From: Metabacillus rhizolycopersici
GTDB taxonomy: Bacteria; Bacillota; Bacilli; Bacillales; Bacillaceae
Length of the DNA: 64,000 nt
Direction of reading: 5' to 3'
NCBI RefSeq assembly: GCF_020075705.1
Contig: NZ_JAIQUM010000004.1
Location: 82,449 to 146,448, forward strand
The position numbers were made by a program, and so were the translations under genes. This document shows positions 15,575 to 24,631 of the stretch, piece after piece. Position 1 is the stretch's first letter, and each line of letters begins with the position of its first letter. The notes beneath the pieces were generated by a model that saw only the letters and a list, made by a program, of their open reading frames with translations, made no database searches and was not told the DNA's origin.

Positions 15575-16822
15575 TTATATAGCTTTATCGTTGCTAGTCA
15601 CCACATTAACTTCGCTTGAAAGATTATTTTTCGAATTAAGCCCTACTGATGCAAAGATACCTAAAACAGCACAGACAATTATATACATGAATGCGGATAC
15701 ATATAACCCATTAAAAACTTCAATTAAATATCCCATAATCATTGGTGCAAGAAATGCTCCAATCATTCCGCCAAGATTAATCATCCCAAATGTAGACCCA
15801 ATAACGTTCTTTGAGAATATTTTATGCGGGAGACCAAAAATGGTAGCCACAATTGGGCCATGAAAAAACATACATATAGCTTGATACGTAATGACTAGCG
15901 AAACAGACGGTGCGTTAAATAACAAATACAGAGATACAATCATGATGATAAAGCTTACAATTGAAAGATATTTTTCTTTTCCGCTTAATAAAGACTTGAT
16001 AAGTTGTCCACCAATAATAACACCTACAGCGCCAGCAAGTGCCGGAATTGACGTAAGCATACCCATAGACATCAAATCAAGACCTCTAACATCTACAAGA
16101 TAAGGAGGCATCCATGAAATGAGTCCCCATACGACAGTACTTACTCCAAACCACATAATGGCTAACTGCCAGCTTGTCCTAAGTTTTAAAACATCTTTAA
16201 AAGAAGCTTTTTGAGCCGTTTCTTCATCAGCTTTTTCGACCTGCATATTTTTCGGATTTAAATAATACCAAAGTAAAGCTGCAACGAAAATACCCAATAT
16301 ACCTATGGCAATAAAGAGGTTCTGCCAACCTATCCACACAAGTAACGGCGTAGCAATTAAAGGAGCAATCACTCCACCAAGTGAATTGGAAGACATCATG
16401 ATCGTCTGGGCACTAGTTCGCTCTGCTTTAGGAAAGACATCAGCTATTGCTTTGGAGCTTGCTGCAGGATATCCTCCTTCTCCGAGACCAAACATAAAAC
16501 GAATGATAATCATAGACATAAGGGACCAGGCCATTCCTGTTAAAACTGTAAATAATGACCAAAACAAAATAGCAATAGCAATTACTTTTCTGGATCCGAA
16601 TTTATCAGCAAGCCAGCCGCCAGGCAATTGCATTAAAGCATAGCCAGCAAAAAAACTGCTCAACACAATACCCATAACAGACGGGCTAAGATTAAAATCT
16701 TTTGCAATTTCCACAATCCCAACATTCATTGCCATCCTGTCAAGATAAGATAAACACCATCCTAAAAACAGTAGTGCAAGAATCATATGCCTCTTTTTAT
16801 TATTAATTTGGTTGTTTTGCAA
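15575..16822 (-). CDS. MFS transporter, anion:cation symporter (ACS) type
   Basis: A 415-residue transporter with about 12 hydrophobic segments. The loop 2-3 signature appears as GWLADKFGSRKVI, and WCLSYLDRMAMNVG in segment 1 is typical of the ACS subfamily (ExuT, GudP, YybO relatives), which moves organic acids with protons. Start TTG at 16822 is set by AGGAGGAGGG 7 bases before it. It is the second gene of a minus-strand unit, 67 bases after the M20 hydrolase, so the pair may import an acylated or amidated organic acid and hydrolyse it. Substrate unknown. Confidence 0.85.
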   Translation of the reverse strand: MQNNQINNKKRHMILALLFLGWCLSYLDRMAMNVGIVEIAKDFNLSPSVMGIVLSSFFAGYALMQLPGGWLADKFGSRKVIAIAILFWSLFTVLTGMAWSLMSMIIIRFMFGLGEGGYPAASSKAIADVFPKAERTSAQTIMMSSNSLGGVIAPLIATPLLVWIGWQNLFIAIGILGIFVAALLWYYLNPKNMQVEKADEETAQKASFKDVLKLRTSWQLAIMWFGVSTVVWGLISWMPPYLVDVRGLDLMSMGMLTSIPALAGAVGVIIGGQLIKSLLSGKEKYLSIVSFIIMIVSLYLLFNAPSVSLVITYQAICMFFHGPIVATIFGLPHKIFSKNVIGSTFGMINLGGMIGAFLAPMIMGYLIEVFNGLYVSAFMYIIVCAVLGIFASVGLNSKNNLSSEVNVVTSNDKAI

Positions 16823-16889
16823 AGTGATGCCCTCCTCCTAAATTTACATATTAACGGAAAGTCAAACAGAATACTTTTTCTTACGTATA

Positions 16890-18071
16890 TTAATGTGAGT
16901 TGTTTAAGTAATCGAAAACGAGTGAAATAAACATTTTTCCAGCTAGAATAATAGACTGCTCATCAACATCAAATTTCGGGTGGTGATGAGGGTAGACAGC
17001 TTGAATAGCAGGATTCATTCCTCCTACATTAAAAAATGCACCCGGCTTCTCTTTTACATAGTAGGAAAAATCCTCCATCGCCATCTGTAAAGAGGACTCT
17101 GAAATATTTTCTTTTCCTACAATCTTTTCACCAATGCATTTAACGCGAAGTGCTTCTTCCGAATTGTTGCATACAGAAGGATAGCCGTATTCATACGTTA
17201 CTAGACACTCGGCACCTGCTCCGCTGCAAGCTGCCTCTGCTATTCTTCTAATATTCTTTTCACAAAGTTCCCTTGCTTCCTCTGAAAAAGTGCGAACGGT
17301 TCCAGATAAGGTTACTTGATCGGGTATAATATTAAAGCTACTTGCACCATCAAACGAACAGACCGTTACAACAGCAGGATCAGTCGTATTTATCCGGCTT
17401 GCGGTTATTTGCTGGATATTTGTTACAATTTGGCTCCCGATGAGAACTGGGTCAACCGCGAGATGTGGGGAAGATCCATGTCCACCTTCTCCTTTTATAA
17501 CAATTTCAAACTTATCGCCAGCTGCCATCATATGTTCTTCTTTAAAAAGAATTTGACCTACAGGCAGGTTCGACAAAACATGCGCTCCGTAGACCACATC
17601 GACATGATTAAGGCACCCATCCTCAATCATTGCTTTTGCACCCCCTGGAATAACTTCTTCTGCGAACTGGTGAATAAACATTACATTGCCTTGAAGATGT
17701 TCCTTGACTTTGCTGAGGGCATAAGCTGCTCCAAGTAGTGAAGCAGTATGAATATCATGTCCACATGCATGCATGATACCTGGTATTTTTGATTTATAGG
17801 GAACTGTCTTTTCATCCTGAATGGGTAGTGCATCAAAATCAGCACGAAGCGCAACCGTTTTTCCGGGTTTTGCGCCTTTTAATAAGGCAGTGACGCCTCG
17901 TCCTCCCACTCCAGTTTTTACTTCAAGGCCACACTCTCTTAAATAGTTTGCAATGATTGTCGGAGTTCTTTCTTCTTCAAATGACAATTCTGGGTACATG
18001 TGTAAGTCTCGTCTAATATTAACGAGATCTTCGAATTTATTTTCTAATTCCTTATAGGCTATCTTTTCCAC
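16890..18071 (-). CDS. M20 family metallo-amidohydrolase (hippurate hydrolase-like)
   Basis: A 393-residue cytosolic zinc or manganese hydrolase cleaving an N-acyl amino acid or similar amide. GTG at 18071 is preferred because AAAGGAGGAG sits 8 bases before it; an ATG 36 bases upstream is possible but has no ribosome site. Metal and catalytic motifs are RRDLHMYPELSFEE, MHACGHDIHTA (about 95-105), HQFAEEVIPGGAKAM with the catalytic Glu pair, the dimerisation domain GEGGHGSSPHLAVDPV, SLQMAMEDFSYY, and HHHPKFDVDE near the end. It heads the operon with the MFS transporter and is divergent from the GAF-PucR regulator. A cre-like site lies upstream of the start. Confidence 0.85.
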   Translation of the reverse strand: MEKIAYKELENKFEDLVNIRRDLHMYPELSFEEERTPTIIANYLRECGLEVKTGVGGRGVTALLKGAKPGKTVALRADFDALPIQDEKTVPYKSKIPGIMHACGHDIHTASLLGAAYALSKVKEHLQGNVMFIHQFAEEVIPGGAKAMIEDGCLNHVDVVYGAHVLSNLPVGQILFKEEHMMAAGDKFEIVIKGEGGHGSSPHLAVDPVLIGSQIVTNIQQITASRINTTDPAVVTVCSFDGASSFNIIPDQVTLSGTVRTFSEEARELCEKNIRRIAEAACSGAGAECLVTYEYGYPSVCNNSEEALRVKCIGEKIVGKENISESSLQMAMEDFSYYVKEKPGAFFNVGGMNPAIQAVYPHHHPKFDVDEQSIILAGKMFISLVFDYLNNSH

Positions 18072-18092
18072 TCCGGTTTCTCCTCCTTTTCT

Positions 18093-18106
18093 AGAAAACG
18101 CTTTCA
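18093..18106 (-). promoter_or_regulatory. cre-like catabolite-control site upstream of the M20 gene
   Basis: AGAAAACGCTTTCA matches the CcpA operator consensus TGWNANCGNTNWCA at all but the first base. It lies just upstream of the ribosome site, where CcpA would block transcription. Confidence 0.5.
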
Positions 18107-18169
18107 ATCAGATTGATATTTCCGCTTCCTTTTATTTATCTAAATATTATATAATTTCAGATAGATTGG

Positions 18170-18222
18170 TCAATGTGGAATTAAACAATGTTTGTATATA
18201 TTCAATGTGGAATTAAACAATG
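18170..18222. promoter_or_regulatory. Pair of perfect 21-base direct repeats in the divergent promoter region
   Basis: The same 21 bases, beginning TCAATGTGG and ending TAAACAATG, occur at 18170-18190 and 18202-18222, period 32 (about three helical turns). They lie between the divergent M20-MFS unit and the regulator gene, and are the obvious candidate operator for that regulator. The upstream TATAAT-like tract (18148-18155) may be a promoter. Confidence 0.6.
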
Positions 18223-18234
18223 GGGGTAGGAAAT

Positions 18235-20058
18235 ATGGAAAGAAAAGAAGGACTTCTTCAACAAATAGGTTTCGATAATCAAAAGGCACAGTATCATGTA
18301 ATAAATTTAATAGAAAGCTTTCGGGCAATGAACTCGACTCTTGAATTGGATGAAGTTTTGAAAAAAATTATGCATTTCGCATTAAATATAGTAGAAACAG
18401 CAGAGGCAGGATATATACAAATGTATGATGAGCCTTCGGATAAACTGATTATAAAGGCATATGTTGGCTTTAATAAAAACATTAGCCTCTTTAAAGTGAA
18501 TATAGGTGAGTCTATAACAGGGAAAGTTTTTAGAGATGGCTGTGTAAGGCTTATTACCACAAGGAAAGAGATTTATGAAAGTATGGGTGATTTAAGTAAA
18601 GAAAATTTTGACTGTATTGATAAGGCACACTATAAAAACGAACATATTAAGTCTATTTTATCTGTTCCTGTTTCATTTGGAACAAAACGGATTGGTGTTA
18701 TGACACTTCATTGTTTTGATGTAGAAGATGGTCTCAGCGAAACAGATATTCTCCTTTTACAAAGTTTCGCTTCTCAGGCAGCTATTGCACTTCATAATGC
18801 TAATCTCCATACAGAAGTACAGAAAACCTTAGATGAAGTCACCCATTTATCACAAAGGCTAAAAGAAACAAATGCAATGTTAGAAAAGAGAACAGACATT
18901 CACAATCTCCTTACTGGATTGTCGGTTCAGAAAAAGGGCCTGAGTGTTATTATTTTAGAAATGAATAAACTGATGGATATTGATTTTGTCTATGCAGATT
19001 ATCTTGAGGGAACGATTGTTCCTAAGCGCGATAAGAATTTAGCCAAAAGTCTAGATGATCTATTTTTTCTCTTTACTAATAAAACGAAAGCAGCTTATGT
19101 ATCAATCTGTGACAAGGCTCAAAATGATTACTACATTTATCCGATTAGGTCGGGTTCCATTTTTTTAGGTTGTCTGATTGCAGAAGGAAGCTCTCCTCTA
19201 TCACAAATCGATAGCCTAATCATCGAACAGGGAGCTCCTATTCTGTCTCTTGAAATTATGAAACTTCGATCACAGACTGAAATCATGTATAAGAAAACCT
19301 ATGAAACATATCAACAGTTTCTAAAGATAAAAAATCCACAGCAGGCTGAGATTGCTGCAAAGGAATTAGGGATTCATCATCATTATTTTCTCCAAACAGC
19401 TTTAATTGAATTAGATGGTAACGTCGATTTACATTCTCTTGAAAATGATGCACTACTTCTGTTAACGCATCTGAAAGAGAAAATAACAGTAGAAAATAGC
19501 CTTCTATTTAGCTACAATAACAAAATTACTTTTTTTTCTTCTACCCGCAATGTTGTCCACGAAGACTATTTTACAGAGGTAATTGAAAGCAGTATTAAAT
19601 GGTGGAACGAACAATTTACGGTAATAGCTCGGGGGGGAATCAGCACAGGCTATTACCATTTTGGTCAAGCGGAAGAAAATCATTTAAAAGCAGAGAAAGC
19701 CCTTCTTCACTTGAAAAAACAAAAGAAAAAAGGCATTGTACATTACAGGAATATTGGAATCAGTAGCCTTTTTTTACATCATCCACCAGAAGAAATCGAT
19801 TCATTTCTGCGTGAGACGTTTTCAAGATTATGGACAGGTCAGGAGAAAAACGATGAACTCTTGCATACACTTTTCACGTATATACAGAATAATCGTTCGA
19901 TGAATTCTACTGCCAAGGAACTTCATATCCATGCCAATACGCTCTATCATCGCATAAAAAAAATTGAGGATATTCTAGGTATGGACTTTAACAATTATGA
20001 GGATTATCTAAAAATACAGTTGGCAGTCTATCTTTATAACACTTTTTTGGTTCATTAA
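18235..20058 (+). CDS. GAF-domain regulator with PucR/CdaR-type C-terminal HTH
   Basis: A 607-residue transcription regulator. The ATG at 18235 is preferred; the in-frame ATG at 18220 overlaps the second direct repeat and has no ribosome site. An N-terminal GAF domain spans about 25-190 (LIESFRAMNSTLELDEVL to ASQAAIALHNANL) and probably senses a small ligand. A short coiled coil follows, then a central region of the CdaR type and the C-terminal PucR HTH: LLHTLFTYIQNNRSMNSTAKELHIHANTLYHRIKKIEDILG. Proteins of this build usually control adjacent uptake and catabolic genes, here the divergent M20-MFS pair, by binding the direct repeats. Ligand unknown. Confidence 0.8.
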   Translation: MERKEGLLQQIGFDNQKAQYHVINLIESFRAMNSTLELDEVLKKIMHFALNIVETAEAGYIQMYDEPSDKLIIKAYVGFNKNISLFKVNIGESITGKVFRDGCVRLITTRKEIYESMGDLSKENFDCIDKAHYKNEHIKSILSVPVSFGTKRIGVMTLHCFDVEDGLSETDILLLQSFASQAAIALHNANLHTEVQKTLDEVTHLSQRLKETNAMLEKRTDIHNLLTGLSVQKKGLSVIILEMNKLMDIDFVYADYLEGTIVPKRDKNLAKSLDDLFFLFTNKTKAAYVSICDKAQNDYYIYPIRSGSIFLGCLIAEGSSPLSQIDSLIIEQGAPILSLEIMKLRSQTEIMYKKTYETYQQFLKIKNPQQAEIAAKELGIHHHYFLQTALIELDGNVDLHSLENDALLLLTHLKEKITVENSLLFSYNNKITFFSSTRNVVHEDYFTEVIESSIKWWNEQFTVIARGGISTGYYHFGQAEENHLKAEKALLHLKKQKKKGIVHYRNIGISSLFLHHPPEEIDSFLRETFSRLWTGQEKNDELLHTLFTYIQNNRSMNSTAKELHIHANTLYHRIKKIEDILGMDFNNYEDYLKIQLAVYLYNTFLVH

Positions 20059-20263
20059 CAAAGTAGGGAAACATAGTTCTTATAATTGGTATTTTCTATT
20101 CATTTGAAGTCGATAGATTTATCAAAAAACGTCATCCTTTCTGATCATTTCACAAAAAGAATAGCGTTTTGAGAACATCGATTTAGTTTAGCTTGATGGG
20201 CATATGGTATTTATTCCTATGTTTATAAGTGTTCTGAATAATAACAAAATTCAGAATTTTAAA

Positions 20264-20292
20264 TTGACATCATTCTTACGATAGACTAATAT
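20264..20292 (+). promoter_or_regulatory. Sigma-A promoter of the glycine-permease transcript
   Basis: TTGACA (20264-20269), 17-base spacer, TAATAT (20287-20292), about 30 bases before the first aptamer. Confidence 0.7.
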
Positions 20293-20317
20293 GTAAATTA
20301 GAATAATACTAGCGGAT

Positions 20318-20480
20318 GAATATTGTGGGAGAGACTAAACGCATTGTTTAGCACCGAAGGAGCAAATCCGAAAAATTTGGGATCAATCTCTCAGGTAAAA
20401 GGACCACAATAGGACGCATCTCTGGAGAGAGCCATAGGCCACCAAAGGAGTTACACTCTCAGGTAAAAGGACAGAGGAAA
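20318..20480 (+). promoter_or_regulatory. Tandem glycine riboswitch upstream of the amino-acid permease
   Basis: Two glycine aptamers in series. Aptamer 1 (about 20318-20411) has the closing stem ATTGTGG/CCACAAT, GGGAGAG, GCACCGAAGGAGCAA and CTCTCAGGTAAAAGGACC. Aptamer 2 (about 20412-20480) has CTCTGGAGAGAG, CCACCAAAGGAG and CTCTCAGGTAAAAGGACAG. These are the invariant parts of the gcvT-class element. The end of aptamer 2 overlaps the 5' arm of the terminator, so glycine binding should hold that arm and allow read-through, as known for Bacillus gcvT. Confidence 0.93.
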
Positions 20481-20514
20481 ATAGGACAACACCTATTTTT
20501 CTCTGTCCTTTTTT
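20469..20514 (+). terminator. Riboswitch-controlled attenuator before the permease
   Basis: GGACAGAG-GAAAATAGG (from 20469) pairs with CCTATTTTTCTCTGTCC (to 20508), and a run of T follows. The 5' arm is shared with aptamer 2. Confidence 0.85.
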
Positions 20515-20816
20515 ATTAGAGAAAGATAGGGATAAGCAAAAAGGAGGAGGATAAGCACAAGACTATCTTTGCAGCTGTCGATTCCCTGTCAATTTTCATT
20601 TAGATTTGATTAAAGTTGAACCAAAGGAGGATTATGCTGACCCTATTGAGTATTTACTTCATTCAAAATTGTAAGCGCTTTTTTTAATTAACTGATTATA
20701 TATTAAACTTTTATTGGGATATTAATTTGCAATTATATGATTTGAATTTATTATTAAAATATTTCAAATCTCCAAAAAATTACAAGCATCCTAAAAAATA
20801 AGAGAGGGGAAATTGT
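20515..20816 (+). other. Leader between attenuator and permease, with a possible 17-codon ORF
   Basis: AAAGGAGG precedes ATG at 20634, giving a 17-residue frame (MLTLLSIYFIQNCKRFF) that stops at 20687; the ribosome site is good but the peptide is not recognised. TGTAAGCGCTTTTT at 20670-20683 matches a cre site except for the last two bases. The rest is AT-rich without recognised features. Confidence 0.35.
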
Positions 20817-22202
20817 ATGCAGGAAGAAAAATTGGAAAGAGGTCTCAAAAACAGGCACGTACAACTAATCGCTATTGGTGGAGCAATCGGAACGGGATTA
20901 TTTCTAGGAGCAGGAAAATCTATTCATTTAGCAGGACCATCGATTTTATTTGCTTACTTGATTACAGGCGTCATTTGCTTTTTAATCATGCGTGCACTTG
21001 GAGAACTACTCTTATCCAATTTGAACTATCATTCTTTTGTTGACTTTGTAAGAGATTATTTAGGTGATATGGCAGCATTTGTAACCGGCTGGACTTACTG
21101 GTTTTGTTGGGTTTCAATCGCAATGGCCGACTTAACAGCAGTTGGTCTCTATACCCAGTATTGGTTTCCATCTGTACCACAGTGGATGCCAGGATTAATT
21201 GCGCTTGTCATTTTATTATTTATGAACCTTGCAACCGTAAAACTTTTTGGTGAAATGGAATTCTGGTTCGCATTAATTAAAGTCATCGCGATTCTAGGAC
21301 TAATTGTTATCGGTATTTTCATGATTATTAAAGGCTTTTCCACTAATTCAGGCGAAGCCAGTTTCACGAATATATGGGGCCACGGGGGCATGTTCCCAAA
21401 TGGTATAAATGGTTTTATCCTCTCATTCCAGATGGTAGTGTTTGCGTTTGTTGGCATTGAACTTGTAGGACTTACAGCAGGTGAAACAAAAGACCCAGAA
21501 AAAGTTATCCCAAAAGCAATCAATAGTATTCCTATTCGGATCATAATTTTCTACATTGGCGCACTTATTGTCATTATGAGTGTTTATCCGTGGAACGCAA
21601 TCATCCCAACGGAAAGCCCATTCGTCCAAGTCTTCGTAGCAGTTGGTATCGCTGCAGCTGCTGGTATCGTCAATTTTGTTGTCCTAACATCCGCAGCTTC
21701 AGCATGTAACAGCGCCATTTTTAGTACAAGCCGGATGGTATACTCACTTGCCAAAGATAAAAATGCACCTGTACCATTTGCAAAACTTAATGCCCGTAAA
21801 GTACCTTCTAATGCATTGTTCTTTTCAACTATCGTCATTCTAGTTTCCGTCGTTTTGAACTATGTAATGCCAGAAGGAGTATTTACGCTGATTACAAGTA
21901 TTTCTACAGTATGTTTCATCTTTATTTGGGGAATTACTGTCATCAGTCATTTGAAATACCGCAAAACAAGACCAGATCTAGCGAAAGTGAACAAATTTAA
22001 ATTGCCACTTTATCCATTTTCTAATTATTTGATCCTTGCTTTCTTATCGTTTGTTCTTGTTGTGCTTGGACTTGCGGAAGATACCCGTGTTTCTTTGTTC
22101 GTAACTCCTGTTTGGTTTATTTTACTGCTTGTGATTTATAAGATGAAACCGAAGGCGAATCATGTAGATCAGGTGAATCAGGAAAAGGTAGCGGGAAATT
22201 AA
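20817..22202 (+). CDS. AAT-family amino-acid permease, likely glycine/alanine/serine importer
   Basis: A 461-residue APC-superfamily transporter with about 12 membrane segments. It begins LERGLKNRHVQLIAIGGAIGTGLFLGAG, the hallmark substrate-binding segment 1 of the AAT family, followed by GPSILFAYLITG. FVGIELVGLTAGETKDPEKVIPKAI in segment 6 is also conserved. The overall pattern is closest to CycA-type D-serine/D-alanine/glycine transporters. The tandem glycine riboswitch directly upstream independently supports glycine as substrate: import would rise when glycine is abundant, fitting a catabolic use. AGAGGGG precedes the ATG. It is transcribed separately from the glyA operon. Confidence 0.85.
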   Translation: MQEEKLERGLKNRHVQLIAIGGAIGTGLFLGAGKSIHLAGPSILFAYLITGVICFLIMRALGELLLSNLNYHSFVDFVRDYLGDMAAFVTGWTYWFCWVSIAMADLTAVGLYTQYWFPSVPQWMPGLIALVILLFMNLATVKLFGEMEFWFALIKVIAILGLIVIGIFMIIKGFSTNSGEASFTNIWGHGGMFPNGINGFILSFQMVVFAFVGIELVGLTAGETKDPEKVIPKAINSIPIRIIIFYIGALIVIMSVYPWNAIIPTESPFVQVFVAVGIAAAAGIVNFVVLTSAASACNSAIFSTSRMVYSLAKDKNAPVPFAKLNARKVPSNALFFSTIVILVSVVLNYVMPEGVFTLITSISTVCFIFIWGITVISHLKYRKTRPDLAKVNKFKLPLYPFSNYLILAFLSFVLVVLGLAEDTRVSLFVTPVWFILLLVIYKMKPKANHVDQVNQEKVAGN

Positions 22203-22383
22203 AAGACAACGGACAAAAATCCACGTCCCTTGAGTTATTTACTTCACTTACGGTAAAAATAGTCAACTATCAAAAAACGATAAAACTGATGAAACAAGGA
22301 GCCTTGAGTGATATGGATGAACACAATGTGCCATTTGTAAAATAATAATTTCGAAAAATAAAATGTTAACGGTTACAAAAGGG

Positions 22384-22412
22384 TTGACATTCTCGTTTCT
22401 AAAGATTATTCT
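22384..22412 (+). promoter_or_regulatory. Sigma-A promoter of the glyA-sda-gcv transcript
   Basis: TTGACA (22384-22389), 17-base spacer, TATTCT (22407-22412), about 30 bases before the riboswitch. The same arrangement as at 20264. The 180 bases between the permease stop and this promoter hold no supported gene. Confidence 0.7.
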
Positions 22413-22442
22413 GAATATAACGAAAATTAAATATTAGCGGAT

Positions 22443-22640
22443 GACGGTTGTGGGAGAGAGCAATAAGATAGACAAGCCACCGAAGGAGCAAGTTCCAAAA
22501 AGACCCTTGGAACAAATCTCTCAGGTAGATGGAACCACAACCGGACGCACCTCTGGAGAGAGCGTATAAAGTAGTACGCCACCAAAGGGGAAGGCTCCAT
22601 TAAATAATGGAGTTAAACTCTCAGGTAAAAGGACAGAGAA
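22443..22640 (+). promoter_or_regulatory. Tandem glycine riboswitch upstream of glyA
   Basis: Aptamer 1 (about 22443-22542) is closed by CGGTTGTGG/CCACAACCG and holds GCCACCGAAGGAGCAA and CTCTCAGGTAGATGGAACC. Aptamer 2 (about 22543-22640) holds CTCTGGAGAGAG, CGCCACCAAAGGGG and CTCTCAGGTAAAAGGACAG. Sequence and order parallel the permease riboswitch but loops differ, so the two are diverged paralogs rather than a recent copy. Confidence 0.93.
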
Positions 22641-22680
22641 GGGTAGAGAAAGCTACGCTACCCTTTTCTGTCCTTTTTTT
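22631..22680 (+). terminator. Riboswitch-controlled attenuator before glyA
   Basis: GGACAGAGAAGGGTA (22631-22645) pairs with TACCCTTTTCTGTCC (22659-22673), followed by seven T. The 5' arm overlaps the end of aptamer 2. Confidence 0.85.
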
Positions 22681-22704
22681 GCATGCAAAAAAAGGACAGA
22701 AAAG
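22663..22704. repeat. Perfect 42-base palindrome downstream of the attenuator
   Basis: The terminator's 3' arm plus T run (CTTTTCTGTCC, T7, GCA) is mirrored exactly by TGC, A7, GGACAGAAAAG. The downstream arm therefore repeats the pairing capacity of the terminator's 5' arm. In read-through transcripts it would fold into a 21-bp hairpin. Confidence 0.85.
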
Positions 22705-22846
22705 CATATAGCAACGCTACATTATTCTTGAAATAAGGAAGTCTGTAGTGAGCAAACAATTGAAATGTTTTTTGCGACACTGTAACTTTCAGAATTAGTT
22801 AGTTTTGTAGCCGAAGTAAATCTATTAAAGCCAAGGAGGAGTAGAA

Positions 22847-24097
22847 ATGAGTTTGCGAGATAATGATTCTACAATTTTTGAAGCCATTAAGAATGAGGAA
22901 AATCGTCAACTTCAAACACTTGAGTTGATTGCTTCTGAAAACTTTGTAAGTCCTGATGTATTAGAAGCAATGGGAAGTGTGATGACTAATAAATATGCAG
23001 AAGGTTATCCAGGGAAACGTTACTATGGTGGATGTGAGTTTGTCGACGTGGCAGAGAAAGCAGCTATTGATCGATTAACTGAGCTGTTTGGAGCCAAATA
23101 TGCAAATGTTCAACCACATTCAGGTGCACAAGCAAATCTAGCGGTTTTTTACACATTACTACAACCTGGTGATAAAGTGATGGGGATGAATCTATCACAT
23201 GGTGGACACTTAACTCATGGTAGTCCTGTTAGTATTTCAGGAAAATGGTTTGAGATTGTGTCTTATGGGGTGCGAGAAGATACTCAATTAATTGACTACG
23301 ATGAACTTGAAGCTATTGCAAAAAAGGAAAAACCGAAATTAATCATTGCAGGTGCAAGTGCATATACAAGAACGATTGATTTTGCTCGTTTTAGAGAAAT
23401 TGCCGATAGTATTGGCGCTAAATTCATGGTTGATATGGCACATATTGCGGGGCTTGTAGCAGCAGGTTTACATCCATCACCAATCCCTTATGCAGATGTA
23501 GTGACAAGTACAACGCATAAAACATTAAGAGGACCTCGTGGCGGAATTATTTTAACAAACGATGAGGAGCTTATTAAAGCCATTAATAAATCTGTTTTCC
23601 CAGGAATTCAAGGTGGTCCGCTCATGCACATCATTGCAGCTAAAGCGGTTGCATTTCAAGAAGCATTACAACCGAGCTTTAAACAATATGCACAACAAGT
23701 TATTGAAAATGCAAAAACACTTGGTGAAGCATTAAAGAAAGAAGGAGCAGCCCTTGTTTCTGACGGAACAGATAATCATATCGTCTTACTGGACGTGCGT
23801 CCATGGGATTTAACAGGAAAAGAAGCAGAGAAACTACTTGAAGAGGCAGGAATTACTGTAAACAAAAACACAATTCCATATGACCCTCAAAGTCCGTTTG
23901 TAACAAGTGGAATCCGTATGGGAACTGCAGCATTAACAACACGTGGAATGAAAGAACAAGAAATGGTGCAAATTGGTAAAGTTATTGCTGCTGTTTTAAA
24001 GAGTAAAGGTGACCCAGACGTTCTTGAACAAGCAAAAGAAACAACTAAAGGAATTTGTGATAAATATCCAATTTTTCAGCAACCAATCACTGTTTGA
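22847..24097 (+). CDS. glyA: Serine hydroxymethyltransferase
   Basis: A 416-residue PLP enzyme that interconverts glycine plus 5,10-methylene-THF and serine plus THF. Family marks are [11 protein letters not shown] near the N-terminus, [18 protein letters not shown], the PLP-site pocket [11 protein letters not shown], the catalytic lysine in [16 protein letters not shown], and the C-terminal [15 protein letters not shown]. Length is normal. In this operon, between a glycine riboswitch and serine dehydratase genes, it probably runs towards serine as the second step of glycine breakdown, and is presumably extra to a housekeeping glyA elsewhere. AAGGAGGAG lies before the ATG. Confidence 0.95.
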   Translation: MSLRDNDSTIFEAIKNEENRQLQTLELIASENFVSPDVLEAMGSVMTNKYAEGYPGKRYYGGCEFVDVAEKAAIDRLTELFGAKYANVQPHSGAQANLAVFYTLLQPGDKVMGMNLSHGGHLTHGSPVSISGKWFEIVSYGVREDTQLIDYDELEAIAKKEKPKLIIAGASAYTRTIDFARFREIADSIGAKFMVDMAHIAGLVAAGLHPSPIPYADVVTSTTHKTLRGPRGGIILTNDEELIKAINKSVFPGIQGGPLMHIIAAKAVAFQEALQPSFKQYAQQVIENAKTLGEALKKEGAALVSDGTDNHIVLLDVRPWDLTGKEAEKLLEEAGITVNKNTIPYDPQSPFVTSGIRMGTAALTTRGMKEQEMVQIGKVIAAVLKSKGDPDVLEQAKETTKGICDKYPIFQQPITV

Positions 24098-24112
24098 GAA
24101 AGGAGCATGATC

Positions 24113-24631
24113 ATGGAATTTCAAAGTTGTTTTGATATTATCGGTCCAATTATGGTAGGACCTTCAAGTTCTCATACAGCAGGTGTCGTATCAATAGGCA
24201 AGTTTGTTTATGAACTATTGGAGGGTTGTCCTGAAGAAGCGGAAATTGTTTTTTATGATTCCTTTGCAGAAACATATCAAGGTCATGGAACAGATAAAGC
24301 ACTTCTTGGTGGATTGATTGGACTGGATACAGATGATTCCCAAATTAAACATGCAATCGAGCTGACTAGAGAGTATGGACTGTCCTATAAATTTCAGTTT
24401 GAAGATAACTGTCCGTATTATGAACACCCCAATACAACGGTTGTGACGGCGAAACGTGGAGATCTCGTAGTAAAGGTAGGCGGTGTATCACTTGGGGGTG
24501 GTTTATCTAAAATCTTTATGATTAATGACGAAAGCTTTGATATTCGTTTAAGCACAAGTGATGATTTTTCGACACTTGCAGCACGCTACCGTCCGTATGT
24601 GGTGAAAGAAGCGATAGTGGGGGCGGTATAA
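24113..24631 (+). CDS. sdaAB: L-serine dehydratase beta subunit lacking the ACT domain
   Basis: A 172-residue beta chain of the iron-sulfur L-serine dehydratase that deaminates serine to pyruvate. The ASB domain is intact: FDIIGPIMVGPSSSHTAG (about 7-24), SFAETYQGHGTDKALLGGL and VSLGGGLSKI. B. subtilis SdaAB is about 220 residues with a C-terminal ACT domain; here the protein stops after the ASB domain, so the usual ligand-sensing ACT domain is absent. ATG 24113 is chosen over 24107 because it is 8 bases from AAAGGAG. The stop overlaps the alpha-subunit start (TAATG), implying translational coupling. Confidence 0.9.
   Translation: MEFQSCFDIIGPIMVGPSSSHTAGVVSIGKFVYELLEGCPEEAEIVFYDSFAETYQGHGTDKALLGGLIGLDTDDSQIKHAIELTREYGLSYKFQFEDNCPYYEHPNTTVVTAKRGDLVVKVGGVSLGGGLSKIFMINDESFDIRLSTSDDFSTLAARYRPYVVKEAIVGAV

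Noticed and set aside
22260..22345. Short frame ending MDEHNVPFVK before the second riboswitch
   Set aside because: No convincing start or family; could be a remnant but too short to support.
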